46,642 bases of DNA from Syntrophaceae bacterium UBA5619 (GTDB taxonomy: Bacteria; Desulfobacterota; Syntrophia; Syntrophales; UBA5619). The notes under the pieces are model-generated. The model was not told the origin of the DNA. It saw only the letters and a list, made by a program, of their open reading frames with translations, and ran no database searches. This document shows, one piece after another, positions 6,760-16,001 of the stretch (position 1 is its first letter; every line of letters begins with the position of its first letter). Location: contig DIKL01000039.1 of the NCBI GenBank assembly GCA_002424545.1, positions 1,939-48,580 of the forward strand, in the 5' to 3' direction. Position numbers and translations under genes: made by a program.

Positions 6760-8961
6760 CTACTGAAGCAACCGTTCCCTGTACAGACGGTAGCGGCGCA
6801 TCGCCGCCAGCGCCTCGGCGGCCATCTCCACCGTCGAATAGACGGGAACGCCGGCCTTCTCCATCCGGATCACGTCTTCCATCATGAACTCCTTGCAGGC
6901 CACGCAGCAGAGAAGAGGTTTTCCCCGATAGTCGATGGATTGCAGTACATCGACGAAAGAGCCGAGGATTTCCCCCTGGATCACCACGATAAAACTGCCG
7001 ACATCCCCGCTTTCCACCCCGATTTGGATGGTCTTGCGGAGTTGATCGGGCTCCATGCTGAACGAGTAATCCACCGGATTCAGGGTGTTGACATAATCGG
7101 GAAGAATCCGGAGAAGACGATTTTGCAGTTCCGGTTCGAGTTCGGCGAGCCTCAGACCGTTCAGATAGAGTGTGTCGGTCGCGGCAACCCCGAGCGAACC
7201 CGTATAGGTCACGACCAGCACGCCGTCGCCCGGGGGCAGCGGCTGCTTGGCGAAGGCCTTCATCAGGCCGAACAGGTGTTCGTTGTCCCGCGCGCGGATG
7301 ATTCCGCTCTGGCGGAAGGCGGCGGCATTGATCTCGTCATTGCCGGCCAGGGATGCCGTGTGGGAGGAAACGGCCTTCTTCCCCGCTTCGGTCCTCCCCG
7401 ATTTCAGCGCGATGATCGGCTTGACGGCCGTCACCGCGCGGGCGACATCGACGAATCTCCGGCCGCTCGTGACGTCCTCCATGTACATCGCGATCACGTC
7501 GATGTTTCGATCTTTCCCGAGAAATTCAAGGATGTCCGTCTCGCTGATGTCCATTTTGTTGCCGATGGTTGCCACAATGCCGAAATCCATCACCTGACGG
7601 AGCCCCGTCAGGATGCCGGCCGCATAGACGCCGGCCTGGGCGACCATGCCGATGTTGCCCTTTTCCAGTTCTTCCATCAGGCCGATTGACTGGACCATCC
7701 GATGGTGGGTGTTGATCACGCCGGAGCAGTTGGGACCCAGCAGACGGCAGCCGTGGGTTTCGATGATCTCCCTGATCCGGGCCTGTGCCTTTTTCCCCGC
7801 ATCGCCCATCTCGGCGAAGCCCGCCGTTTCGACGACGATGAAGCGGACGCCCTTTTTGCAGCACGCCTCGATGGCGGCGGGAGCGACCTCCGCGGGAACG
7901 ATGACGATGGCGACATCGACTTCGTCCGGCACGTCCGTGATGCTCGGGTAGGCCGGCACGCCCTGGAGAACGGGATGCTTGGCGTTGACCGGATAGATCC
8001 GACCCGCAAAACCATGGTCCAGCAGGTTTCGCAGGACATTGTAGCCCAACTTGCCTTGCGCGCTGGAGGCGCCGATTACGGCGATGCTGCGCGGATAGAA
8101 AAGGCCCTTGAGGTCCGTGGCCGGTTTGGCCGCGATCTTGGCGGCCGCCTCCCCGATGAACATCCGGGCATCCACGACGCAGTTTCCGGTCGAATAGAGG
8201 AACACGGGGTTGAGATCGAGTTCGCGGATTTCGGGAAAGGCGGTGACGAGGTCGGAGATCCGCAAGAGCAGGTTCTTCAGGGCGGCCAGATCGACCGACC
8301 GGCCCCGATAGCCCTTCAGCAGAGGATAGCCCTTGATCTCCCCGATCATCTCCTCCACGTCTTGTCCGGTCACCGGAAGGATGCGAAAGGTGACGTCCTT
8401 GAGGACCTCGACGAAAATTCCGCCCAGGCCGAACATCAGGACCGGTCCGAAATTGGGATCGCGGGTTACCCCGATGATCGCCTCCACGCCGGGAGCCGCC
8501 ATCTTCTGCACGGAAACGCCGACGACGTGCTGATAACGATAGGCGCCGACGATCTCCCGGTAGGCGTCCCGCACCTCATCGGGACGGTTCAGATTGAGCC
8601 GGACGCCGCCGGAGTCGGATTTGTGGACGACGTCGGGGGAGACGATCTTCAAGGCCACGGGATAGCCGACGGTGCGGGCCATCCCGGCCGCCTCATCCTC
8701 GGAGCCGGCTACGAGACATCCGGTCGTCGAGATTCCCATCGCCTCCAGGATTTCCTTGGACTCGTGTTCCATCAGGTAGGTCCGGTCCTCCCGGCGCGCC
8801 TGTCCCAGGATCTCGCGAAACTCCTCGGTCGGAATCACCCGAAGCGGTTCGCCGGCCGCGATCCGCACGGCCGGTTTCTCCTCTCCATCCGGGAGGGTCA
8901 TCCCCACCGGGCGCCTCGCCTCCGGCCGACCGGAATCCAGGCGTGTCTCTTCGATTCTCAT
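6760..8961 (-). CDS. Acyl-CoA synthetase, ADP-forming (fused beta-alpha), copy 1
   Basis: 733 residues from the ATG at 8961, picked because GGGGAGG stands five bases upstream; a start eight codons earlier has no such site. The order is ATP-grasp domain first (about 60-260, with YPVALKIVSPDVVHKSDSGGVRLN), then the CoA-binding Rossmann domain (FYPRSIAVIGAS, about 285), then the ligase domain. The ligase domain holds LGPNCSGV and SSHTASLAG, whose His (about 534) is the phosphohistidine. It catalyses acyl-CoA + ADP + Pi to acid + CoA + ATP, or the reverse, and in anaerobes often conserves energy from acyl-CoA. An extra 50-residue N-terminus distinguishes it from copy 2. Acyl chain specificity cannot be told. 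Confidence 0.92.
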   Translation of the reverse strand: MRIEETRLDSGRPEARRPVGMTLPDGEEKPAVRIAAGEPLRVIPTEEFREILGQARREDRTYLMEHESKEILEAMGISTTGCLVAGSEDEAAGMARTVGYPVALKIVSPDVVHKSDSGGVRLNLNRPDEVRDAYREIVGAYRYQHVVGVSVQKMAAPGVEAIIGVTRDPNFGPVLMFGLGGIFVEVLKDVTFRILPVTGQDVEEMIGEIKGYPLLKGYRGRSVDLAALKNLLLRISDLVTAFPEIRELDLNPVFLYSTGNCVVDARMFIGEAAAKIAAKPATDLKGLFYPRSIAVIGASSAQGKLGYNVLRNLLDHGFAGRIYPVNAKHPVLQGVPAYPSITDVPDEVDVAIVIVPAEVAPAAIEACCKKGVRFIVVETAGFAEMGDAGKKAQARIREIIETHGCRLLGPNCSGVINTHHRMVQSIGLMEELEKGNIGMVAQAGVYAAGILTGLRQVMDFGIVATIGNKMDISETDILEFLGKDRNIDVIAMYMEDVTSGRRFVDVARAVTAVKPIIALKSGRTEAGKKAVSSHTASLAGNDEINAAAFRQSGIIRARDNEHLFGLMKAFAKQPLPPGDGVLVVTYTGSLGVAATDTLYLNGLRLAELEPELQNRLLRILPDYVNTLNPVDYSFSMEPDQLRKTIQIGVESGDVGSFIVVIQGEILGSFVDVLQSIDYRGKPLLCCVACKEFMMEDVIRMEKAGVPVYSTVEMAAEALAAMRRYRLYRERLLQ

Positions 8962-9145
8962 GGCAACCTCCCCGTTCGATGGCAAAGCCGCGCGGGCGAC
9001 CCGGGCTCCAAGGCCAATGGCCTTTTCAAGCTTGCAGGCGGACTATCACGGTTTCCGTCCCGAAAATATCGGCAGGTTCCTGATTTTCACGTCGGACGGC
9101 CGCCGATCTTCATGAAGGTGTTTGTCTGACAGAAGCGATGGGTTG

Positions 9146-9793
9146 TCAGAAGGTCGTCGAGCAATCGATGAGGCGGTTCTGAATCGCGTAGAGGGTGAGC
9201 TCCGCGTTTTTTTTCATGTTCATCTTTTCCATCACCCGCGCGCGGTAGGTGCTGATCGTCTTGACGCTCAGACAGAGCTCGTCGGCGATCTCCTTCACGC
9301 TCTTTCCGGATGCGATCGAAAGCATCACCTGGTACTCCCGGTCGGAAAGGATTTCGTGAGGGGGTTTTCGCGTGTCGACGTCCAGTTCGAAGGCAAGCTT
9401 TTCGGCCAGCGAGGCGCTGACGTATTTCCGGCCGCAAGAGACCTTGCGGATGGCCCCGATCAACTCGTCCGGCGCGCTGGCCTTGGTCAGGTATCCGGAA
9501 GCCCCCGCCCGGAGGGCGCGAACGGCGTACTGTTCCTCCGCGTGCATGCTGAGGATCAAGACCGGCAGTTTCGGGTGTTCCGCCTTGATCTCCTTGAGAA
9601 TCTCCAGGCCGCTGCGTCCCGGCATCGAGATGTCCAGCAGGACGACATCGAATTCATTCTCCCGGATCTTCGCCAGCGCCTCCGCGCCGCCGGCCGCCTC
9701 ATCGCGGACGGCCATATCCTTCACATCCGCGAGGATCTGCTTGAGCCCTTCGCGAACGATCGCGTGGTCGTCGGCCACCAGGATCCGGATCAT
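9146..9793 (-). CDS. Response regulator, NarL/FixJ (LuxR-type) family
   Basis: 215 residues. The receiver domain has the acidic pair near residues 8-9 (VADDHAIVREG), phospho-acceptor Asp54 (VLLDISMPG), and LTKASAP with the conserved Lys. The C-terminal LuxR helix-turn-helix is LSDREYQVMLSIASGKSVKEIADELCLSVKTISTYR, written here only as its key residues DREYQV, GKSVKEIA and SVKTISTYR. It lies 105 bases downstream of a HisKA_3 histidine kinase on the same strand, the usual cognate pair. It is followed after 184 bases by the acyl-CoA synthetase, a possible target (inference). Confidence 0.93.
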   Translation of the reverse strand: MIRILVADDHAIVREGLKQILADVKDMAVRDEAAGGAEALAKIRENEFDVVLLDISMPGRSGLEILKEIKAEHPKLPVLILSMHAEEQYAVRALRAGASGYLTKASAPDELIGAIRKVSCGRKYVSASLAEKLAFELDVDTRKPPHEILSDREYQVMLSIASGKSVKEIADELCLSVKTISTYRARVMEKMNMKKNAELTLYAIQNRLIDCSTTF

Positions 9794-9898
9794 CTTTTCC
9801 CTCTCGAAAATCCCTGCGGCGCCGCGGTTCGGCCGCCGCCAATAACCCGCGGCCGGGAACCCTTGGAAATCGTGATTCCTCCGCGCGACAGCCGCCGG

Positions 9899-11323
9899 TT
9901 ATGGTCGCGGAAGCGGAATGGCGACCGTAACCTTCGTCCCCTCGTTGCGGCTTCCCGTAATGCTCAACTCTCCGCCCCAGAGATGCGCCCGTTCCCGCAT
10001 TCCGATGATTCCAAAGGCGCGGTCGTTTTCGCTCTGCTTCTTCGTGATCCCCCGGCCGTTGTCGGCCACGGTCAACACAATTCTGTCCCCGTTCCGTTCC
10101 AGACGAACCTCCGTCCGGGTCGCTCCGGCGTGGCGCGCAATGTTGGTCAGGGTCTCCTGAAAAATCCGGAAGAGGGACGTCGCCAGGTCGCGATCCAGTT
10201 CCAGGTCGTCGGCCGCGAGCACCGCCGAGCAGACGATGCCGGAGCGGCTCTGAAAATCCGCGGCTTGCCATTCGATGGCCGCCGCCAGACCAAGATCATC
10301 CAGAAGTCCCGGCCGGAGCTCCGTCGCGATCCGATGGACCGTTTCGATCGTCGCATCGGCCAGCGTCGACATCTGTCGCATCTTTGCGTGCAGAGGATTC
10401 AGCCCGGCCGGAAGACGATGCTTGAGCCAGGCGATGTCCATCTTGAGAGCCGTCAGCGTCTGTCCCAGTTCGTCATGGATTTCGCGGGCGATCCTTGTCC
10501 GTTCCTCCTCGCGGACGGTCTGCTGGTGGGCGGAGAGATTGCGCAGCTCCTGCCGGGAGTGCTCCAACTCCTTTTCCGCCTGGATCCGTTCGGTGATGTC
10601 CTCGTAGGTCACGACGATCCGCCGTTCGCGAAGCGTCTCCCCGATCCGCGAGGCGCGCACCATGCAGATGATCTCCACGCCGTCCTTCCGCCGGCAGGGA
10701 AACTCGGTGTGGAAGGTTCGCTGTTTTTCCAGCGCGCTATAGAAAAGATCCGCGATCTCCTCGTACTCCCGGTCGTTCCGATACAAAAGCCGGACGTCTT
10801 TTCCGATGAGTTCCTCGGGTCGCCATCCGAAGACGGACTTGACCGCGTTGTTGGCGAAATTGAAGACCCGGTTGTGCAGGCCGATGACGGCGTGGGGAAT
10901 CGCATCGAGAATCGACGATTCGAGCGCCTCCAGTTCCTCGAGGCGGTTCCGGGCCTCCTTCTGCTCGGTGATGTTCATCGAGTTGCCCAGAACGGCGGGC
11001 CTCCCGCCGTAGTGGATCGACGTTACCGATTCCAGGATCCATTTCGTCCGGCCGTCGCCGGTGATGATCCGGAATTCGTAGGGCGAAAAACGCTGTCCCT
11101 TCAACATTCGGATCGCGTTTTTTCGCGCCGGCGCCCGGTCGACGGGATGGATGAGGCTCAACGAATCCATCCCGAGCATCTCCCCCTCGGTATAGCCGGC
11201 GTATTCCTGGATGTGCGGATTGGCGAATTGGAACTTGCCGTCCTGAAGGATGTAGACCCCCGCCTGGGAGCTGTTCGCCAGGGTTCGGTAGAGGTCTTCG
11301 TCAAAGGGACGCGACTTGCTCAT
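9899..11323 (-). CDS. Cytoplasmic PAS-PAS sensor histidine kinase (NarX/DegS type)
   Basis: 474 residues with no membrane segment and no signal peptide. Two PAS/PAC repeats occupy about 10-125 and 135-250: GVYILQDGKFQFANPHIQEY with the PAC end SMNITEQKEARN, then VIGLHNRVFNFANNAVKSVFGW with YEDITERIQAE. The HisKA_3 box has phospho-acceptor His283 (REIHDELGQTLTALKM), and the HATPase_c domain has NIARHAG, ADNGRGI and GIIGMRERA. It would phosphorylate the neighbouring response regulator. PAS domains could hold a cofactor or ligand such as heme, flavin or a small acid; no heme-binding CxxCH is seen. The start ATG has GGAGAGG upstream. Confidence 0.93.
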   Translation of the reverse strand: MSKSRPFDEDLYRTLANSSQAGVYILQDGKFQFANPHIQEYAGYTEGEMLGMDSLSLIHPVDRAPARKNAIRMLKGQRFSPYEFRIITGDGRTKWILESVTSIHYGGRPAVLGNSMNITEQKEARNRLEELEALESSILDAIPHAVIGLHNRVFNFANNAVKSVFGWRPEELIGKDVRLLYRNDREYEEIADLFYSALEKQRTFHTEFPCRRKDGVEIICMVRASRIGETLRERRIVVTYEDITERIQAEKELEHSRQELRNLSAHQQTVREEERTRIAREIHDELGQTLTALKMDIAWLKHRLPAGLNPLHAKMRQMSTLADATIETVHRIATELRPGLLDDLGLAAAIEWQAADFQSRSGIVCSAVLAADDLELDRDLATSLFRIFQETLTNIARHAGATRTEVRLERNGDRIVLTVADNGRGITKKQSENDRAFGIIGMRERAHLWGGELSITGSRNEGTKVTVAIPLPRP

Positions 11324-11469
11324 CGGATGTACGCCTCTCCGGAGGCCGGGATCGCTTCATTTTTCCGCTACCGGCGACGACGAAAGGGATAGGAGATCGA
11401 TGGAAACCCGGGAGGGACTCGCGTCGGCCGTTTCATCGGTCCCGCCATCGTCTGTCCGGCCATCCGCCG

Positions 11470-12075
11470 CTATTCCCGGACCGTTTTGATCGATCCGATC
11501 TTCTCCCCCCGATAGCGGCGCATGATCTCCGTCCGGGTGAGAACGGCATCCACCCGCGCCACATGCGCCTCGATATTTTCCCGGCCATTTTCCTCTTCCC
11601 GGTCGATCAACGCGATGACCCGGTCGATGACCAGCCCGGCCTCCCGGGCGCGGAGAATCGCCGTGATCGTCGAGCCGCCGGTGGTGATCACGTCGTCAAG
11701 AATGGCCACCCTGTCCCCCGGCCGCACACTCCCTTCGACGCCTTTTTTCGTTCCATGGTCCTTGGCGTCCTTGCGGACGATGAAGGAGCGAATCGGTTTC
11801 CCTTTCTGGAACGAGATCACCGACAGCGCGTTGGCGATCGGGTCCGCCCCGAGGGTCAGGCCGCCCGCCGCCGTCACATCCGCTTCGGCCAGCATCGCGA
11901 AGAGGAGTTCCCCGATGAGGTTCATCGCCTCCGGGTCGAGCGTCGTCGGCTTGCAGTTGAAATAGTAATTGCTCTTCCGCCCGGAAACCAGCGTGAAGGG
12001 CGGGTCATCGCTGTACTGGAAAGACCGTTCCAGGACGATTTCAATCAGCCTTTCCTTCGCCTCGCGGATATCCAT
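11470..12075 (-). CDS. pyrE: Orotate phosphoribosyltransferase
   Basis: 201 residues from the ATG at 12075, preceded by GGGAGGAAG; the open frame upstream to 12174 lacks a ribosome site. It has SGRKSNYYFNCKP near the N-terminus, GADPIANALSV, and the PRPP-binding motif VAILDDVITTGGSTI (about 120-134). It makes OMP from orotate and PRPP in pyrimidine synthesis. No other pyr gene is nearby and no PyrR-type leader is seen. It lies 99 bases after the homocysteine methyltransferase gene and 146 bases before the histidine kinase gene. Confidence 0.95.
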   Translation of the reverse strand: MDIREAKERLIEIVLERSFQYSDDPPFTLVSGRKSNYYFNCKPTTLDPEAMNLIGELLFAMLAEADVTAAGGLTLGADPIANALSVISFQKGKPIRSFIVRKDAKDHGTKKGVEGSVRPGDRVAILDDVITTGGSTITAILRAREAGLVIDRVIALIDREEENGRENIEAHVARVDAVLTRTEIMRRYRGEKIGSIKTVRE

Positions 12076-12174
12076 TTCTTCCTCCCGAATGGTTGCAACC
12101 GCCCGATCCCTATCATACCGTTTCCGTGTTTGCCAGCGGAAAAGGGAAGGGGAAGTCCCCGTCGCCTCCGGCAT

Positions 12175-13836
12175 CTATGCCCCCCGGAATCGGTCTCCGG
12201 CCGCGCGAATCCGCATCGGTTCCGTCACGGTTGGATCGATAACCGCCAGGGTCAGGTCCGAGGCCTGCGCAGCCGCCAGCAGAAACGCCTGAAGCCAAGA
12301 GGGTTCCGGCATATTCTTCCCGACGCCGGTGAGGTCGAGAAGCGTCCGGCAGCCAAGGCTTCGCTCACACCAGGAAATCATTCCGAGCGCCGACCGGAGC
12401 GTCTCCGGATTCAGTTCCGGGGGCGTGCAATCGATGACGATCTCTCCTTTCGCGAAGCCGTGGATCCGGGCATCGGCGACGGCTTGGCGGACGGCTGCCC
12501 GGTTCGGCGGAATCCCTCCCGGCACGGCGCTGCGGATCAGCGGGAGCGCGCCGTATTTTGCAACCACGGGGAGCAGGGCCTCGTCCCCGGCGATGCGAAT
12601 CAGGAGGCGTCCGGGGTAAAAGCGGAGCGCCCTTTCGACCGTTGCGACCTTTTCCGCGTCGATCAGAAACGGAGAGCGGGTCGTTGGGGCGAGGGTTTCC
12701 AAAATCTTCCAGGCGGCATTTGTCTCGTCGAGGCCCTCCGCGCCGGCCTTCAACAACAGAATCCGCGCCCCTTCCTTTTCCTGCGACCTTGCCGCCTGCC
12801 GCGCCGGCGCCGGATCCCGGTTCAGAAGCCCCTGGCGCAAGGCCTCATTCGCGGCCGCGTTCATCCGACCGCCGACGACCACCAGAGGTCTGTCCTTTTC
12901 GAGCATCACGGTGTTCCGCGCCGAGCTTACGGCGGCCGATGAGCGTTGGAGCGGGGCGACGGTCTTCTCTGAAGCCACGAAATCGCGGAGCGCCCGGAGA
13001 TGAGCCGGCGTCGTTCCGCAGCAGCCGCCCAGGAGATTCACGCCGGCGGCCGCGAGCGTCCCTCCGAAACCGGCAAAGCCGGCCGCATCCAGGTCGAAGA
13101 CCGTGGCGCCGTCAATCAGTTGCGGCAGCCCCGCATTCGGTTTGGCGACGAGCGGAACGGTTGCATGGGGCTTCATGGCGGCGATCAGGCCGATCATCCC
13201 TTCCGGTCCGGCGGAGCAGTTGCAGCCGACGGCGTCCGCCCCCAGGCTCTGGAGGGTGACGAGCGCCGAAACGGGATCGGTGCCGTTGAGCGTCCGGCCG
13301 TGCTTTTCATAGGTCATGGTCACCATGCAAAAAAGGTCGCAGATCTCGCGAACCGCGATCAGGGCGGCCCGCGCCTCCTGGATGTCCATCATTGTCTCGA
13401 TCACCAACAGATCGACGCCCCCCTCCAGGAGCCCCCGGGCCTGCTCCCGGAATAGCGCGACGGCCTCTTCGAACGGGAGATCGCCGAAGGGTTCTACGAA
13501 ATGGCCGGTGGGACCGATATCCCCCGCGACAAGCCCCGAGCCGACGGCTTTCACCGCGATCTCGGCAAGCCGCCGATTCGTCTCCCGGACGTTCGTCAGG
13601 CCGTACTGGCCCATCTTGAGCCGGTTCGCCCCGAAGGTCGCCGTGTAGACAATGTCCGACCCGGCCTCGCGGTAGGCGGCGTGGATCTCCCGCACCGCCG
13701 CTGGATGGTCGAGACACCAGGCCTCCGGACAGACGCCCGCGGGCAAACCCCGCTGATGCAGTTCCGTTCCCATCGCGCCGTCCAGGATCAGGATCCTCTT
13801 CCGCAATTGATTCAGAATACGGTTTTTCGGATTCAT
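12175..13836 (-). CDS. Homocysteine S-methyltransferase with degenerate pterin-binding domain (short MetH-like)
   Basis: 553 residues from the ATG at 13836 (GGGGAGGAG upstream). The first 320 residues are the Hcy-binding domain: ILDGAMGTELHQRG, GCNCSAGPEGM and the zinc motif GGCCGTTPAHLRAL. The remaining 230 resemble the DHPS-like pterin (CH3-THF) domain of MetH (start VVVGGRMNAAANEALRQGLL, end near LTGVGKNMPEPSWLQAFLLAAAQASDL by key residues), but the usual GERTN reads GGRMN and several polar ligands look lost. The cobalamin-binding and activation domains of MetH are absent. It may need separate corrinoid and methyltransferase partners, or be specialised away from B12 synthase activity. A second Hcy-domain protein lies at 40361-42250. 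Confidence 0.85.
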   Translation of the reverse strand: MNPKNRILNQLRKRILILDGAMGTELHQRGLPAGVCPEAWCLDHPAAVREIHAAYREAGSDIVYTATFGANRLKMGQYGLTNVRETNRRLAEIAVKAVGSGLVAGDIGPTGHFVEPFGDLPFEEAVALFREQARGLLEGGVDLLVIETMMDIQEARAALIAVREICDLFCMVTMTYEKHGRTLNGTDPVSALVTLQSLGADAVGCNCSAGPEGMIGLIAAMKPHATVPLVAKPNAGLPQLIDGATVFDLDAAGFAGFGGTLAAAGVNLLGGCCGTTPAHLRALRDFVASEKTVAPLQRSSAAVSSARNTVMLEKDRPLVVVGGRMNAAANEALRQGLLNRDPAPARQAARSQEKEGARILLLKAGAEGLDETNAAWKILETLAPTTRSPFLIDAEKVATVERALRFYPGRLLIRIAGDEALLPVVAKYGALPLIRSAVPGGIPPNRAAVRQAVADARIHGFAKGEIVIDCTPPELNPETLRSALGMISWCERSLGCRTLLDLTGVGKNMPEPSWLQAFLLAAAQASDLTLAVIDPTVTEPMRIRAAGDRFRGA

Positions 13837-13892
13837 GATCTCCTCCCCATTTTTGCCGCCGCCGTCCGTCATCGCTTTCTTTGACGGATTCC

Positions 13893-13920
13893 TTAACACA
13901 AATGCCCCCGTTTGTATAGA
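13893..13920 (+). promoter_or_regulatory. Possible promoter of the small cupin gene
   Basis: TTAACA (13893-13898), 16 bases, TATAGA (13915-13920) on the plus strand. It would give a leader of about 130 bases before the cupin ATG. The same 222-base divergent gap must also hold the promoter of the methyltransferase gene, for which I see no convincing match. Confidence 0.4.
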
Positions 13921-14058
13921 AGGCGCGGTGAGCTGTTTTTTGCTTGTCCCGTTCGGCGCTTCCTGGTACATTTCTTTGCAGGCTGGTCAATGAGCGACCG
14001 TGGAAACCGGGCACTCCGGTCCCGACGGCGCCATCATCCGCAATGCTGGAGGTCCGTC

Positions 14059-14403
14059 ATGGAAGATAGGCTTTTCGATCTGAACCGGTTGGCCCGGTTC
14101 GATGCCGCGCCACAGAAAATTTCCGTCTACAACACCGACAGATCGCTGGGCGCGTTGTGGTGCCTCGAACCCGGCCAGGAGGTGTTTCTCCACCGCCACC
14201 CCAACGCCGACGATGTCTGGATCTGCCTGGAAGGGGATGCCGGACTCTATTTCGCGGGGGAGGGAAAGGAGATCCCGATCCGCAAAGGGATGGCCGTTCT
14301 CGCCCGGACGGGGGAAACCCACGGGATGAGAAACACGGGGAGGGAACGCTTCGTTTTCATCGGCATCGCCGCCCCGGTTCCGGTGCAGGTGGAAAAATTA
14401 TAA
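14059..14403 (+). CDS. Small single-domain cupin protein
   Basis: 114 residues from the ATG at 14059, with GGAGG eight bases upstream. It shows cupin motif 1 ([23 protein letters not shown] by key residues: H-x-H, then E) and motif 2 ([18 protein letters not shown], with the second His). Two His of motif 1, the Glu and the motif 2 His can bind one metal. Such proteins include isomerases, sensors and small dioxygenases; this one has no telling neighbour. Its last codons overlap the end of leuB on the other strand by six bases (convergent overlap). Confidence 0.85.
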   Translation: MEDRLFDLNRLARFDAAPQKISVYNTDRSLGALWCLEPGQEVFLHRHPNADDVWICLEGDAGLYFAGEGKEIPIRKGMAVLARTGETHGMRNTGRERFVFIGIAAPVPVQVEKL

Positions 14404-15483
14404 CGGCAGCCTACGGACCCTCTCGGCCACAAGGTCCCCGATCTCCGCGGTGCCGACGACGATGGAACCCTGCTGACGGATGTCCTGTGTTCGGAAACCT
14501 TCCCTGAGCACCGTACGGACGGCCTTTTCGACGAGGGCCGCCTCCGCTGGCATATCGAATGAGTGGCGGAGCATCATTGCGGCCGACAGGATCGTAGCGA
14601 GCGGATTGGCCACCCCCTTCCCGGCGATGTCTGGTGCGGAGCCGTGGCTCGGTTCGTACATGGCGGTCTTTTCCCCACGGCTCGCGGAGGGAAGCATTCC
14701 GAGCGAGCCGGTCAACATCGACGCCTCGTCGCTGAGGATGTCGCCGAACATGTTCGTCGTCACGATCACGTCGAATTGCCCGGGATTTCGGATGAGCTGC
14801 ATCGCGCAGTTGTCGACGTACATGTGCAGGAGTTCGACATCCGGATAGTCCCGGCCGACGTCGGTCACGACCTCCCTCCAGAATTCCGTCATCTCCAGAA
14901 CGTTGGCCTTGTCCACGGAGAGGAGCTTCTTGCGCCGGCCGCGCGCCAGATCGAAAGCCACTTTCGCGATCCGGCGGATTTCCATTTCCGTGTACACCAT
15001 CGTGTTGACCCCGATCCGCTGACCGTTCTCGATCCGGACGCCGCGGGGTTTGCCGAAGTAGGCGTCTCCCGTGAGCTCCCGGACGATCATCAGGTCGATC
15101 CCCCGGATGACGTCCGGCTTGAGCGGCGAGGCGTCGATCAGGTCCTCGAAGACGACGACCGGACGGAGATTCGCATACAACCCCAGACCGGACCGCAGGC
15201 CGAGCAGGGCCCGCTCCGGCCTCAGGCCGTACTCGAGCGGCTCCCATTTCGGGCCGCCCACGGCGCCCAGCAAAACGGCGTCGCTCTCCAGCGCCAGTTG
15301 CATCGCCTCTTCGGGGAGCGGGATGCCGAAACGGTCATAGGCCGCTCCGCCGACAAGGCCTTCCTTCATTTCGAAAGAGGCCCCGGTCTTTTTGGATACG
15401 ACGTCGAGGATCTTCAGCGCCTCCCGGACGATTTCGGGTCCGATCCCGTCGCCGGGGAAGACTGCAATGCGATGCCGCTTCAT
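14398..15483 (-). CDS. leuB: 3-isopropylmalate dehydrogenase
   Basis: 361 residues from the ATG at 15483. The frame stays open upstream through leuD, but the start overlapping the leuD stop (ATGA) gives the family N-terminus [19 protein letters not shown]. Further marks are GAVGGPKWE, the substrate arginines in the [17 protein letters not shown] region, [29 protein letters not shown] and [14 protein letters not shown]. It oxidises 3-isopropylmalate with NAD to the 2-keto acid, the third step of leucine synthesis. It is the last gene of the operon leuA-leuC-leuD-leuB. Confidence 0.97.
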   Translation of the reverse strand: MKRHRIAVFPGDGIGPEIVREALKILDVVSKKTGASFEMKEGLVGGAAYDRFGIPLPEEAMQLALESDAVLLGAVGGPKWEPLEYGLRPERALLGLRSGLGLYANLRPVVVFEDLIDASPLKPDVIRGIDLMIVRELTGDAYFGKPRGVRIENGQRIGVNTMVYTEMEIRRIAKVAFDLARGRRKKLLSVDKANVLEMTEFWREVVTDVGRDYPDVELLHMYVDNCAMQLIRNPGQFDVIVTTNMFGDILSDEASMLTGSLGMLPSASRGEKTAMYEPSHGSAPDIAGKGVANPLATILSAAMMLRHSFDMPAEAALVEKAVRTVLREGFRTQDIRQQGSIVVGTAEIGDLVAERVRRLPL

Positions 15484-15977
15484 TTCACCCCCCTTTTGGC
15501 GATGTGGTTCATCAGCCCGCCGTCGGCGATCAGTTCCTGCATGAAGGGCGGGACCGGCGGGATGGGGAACGGATCGGCGGCGACACCGACGATCCGGATC
15601 AGTCCGTTGTCGGCGTCCACCTCGATTTCCGCCCCGTTGTCCACCCGCGCCCACAACCTGCGGGATTCGAAGATCGGCAGCCCCATGTTGAAGGCGTTCC
15701 GGTAGAAGATCCGCGCGAAGCTGCGCGCCACGACGCAGGCGATTCCCGCCGCCTTGATGGCGATCGGGGCGTGCTCCCGTGACGAGCCGCAGCCGAAGTT
15801 TTCCCCGCCGACGATGATGTCGCCGGGTTTGATCTTTTTCATGAACTCGGGATCGGCGTCCTCCATGCAGTGCGCGGCGAGCGCCTTGGGGTCCCATGTG
15901 TTGAGATACCGCGCGGGGATGATCGCATCGGTATCGATGTTGTCTCCGAACTTCCAGATTCTTCCGCTGATTTTCAT
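15480..15977 (-). CDS. leuD: 3-isopropylmalate dehydratase small subunit
   Basis: 165 residues, the short bacterial/archaeal form of LeuD. It starts [21 protein letters not shown], and the substrate-recognition loop [15 protein letters not shown] is intact. It forms the swivel domain that pairs with LeuC to isomerise 2-isopropylmalate to 3-isopropylmalate. The stop overlaps leuB by ATGA, and leuC ends 24 bases upstream, so the two subunits and the dehydrogenase are translated close together. Confidence 0.97.
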   Translation of the reverse strand: MKISGRIWKFGDNIDTDAIIPARYLNTWDPKALAAHCMEDADPEFMKKIKPGDIIVGGENFGCGSSREHAPIAIKAAGIACVVARSFARIFYRNAFNMGLPIFESRRLWARVDNGAEIEVDADNGLIRIVGVAADPFPIPPVPPFMQELIADGGLMNHIAKRGVK

Positions 15978-16001
15978 AGGTCACGTCCTTTCGGATGATA
16001 T

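Noticed and set aside
9010..9026. AAGGCC-aat-GGCCTT hairpin as terminator between the response regulator and acyl-CoA synthetase genes.
   Set aside because: On the coding strand it is followed by GGAGCCC, not a T-run, and the stem is only six pairs.
6730..11392. Several very long plus-strand open frames opposite the acyl-CoA synthetase, regulator and kinase genes (for example 7702-9129 and 9122-11392).
   Set aside because: They are antisense shadows of GC-rich genes, with biased Arg/Gly/Pro/Asp content and no family motifs.
15484..15984. The leuB frame stays open upstream across leuD, suggesting a longer protein.
   Set aside because: LeuD in the overlapping frame is a full, well-matched protein, and leuB has a normal start at 15483 coupled by ATGA.
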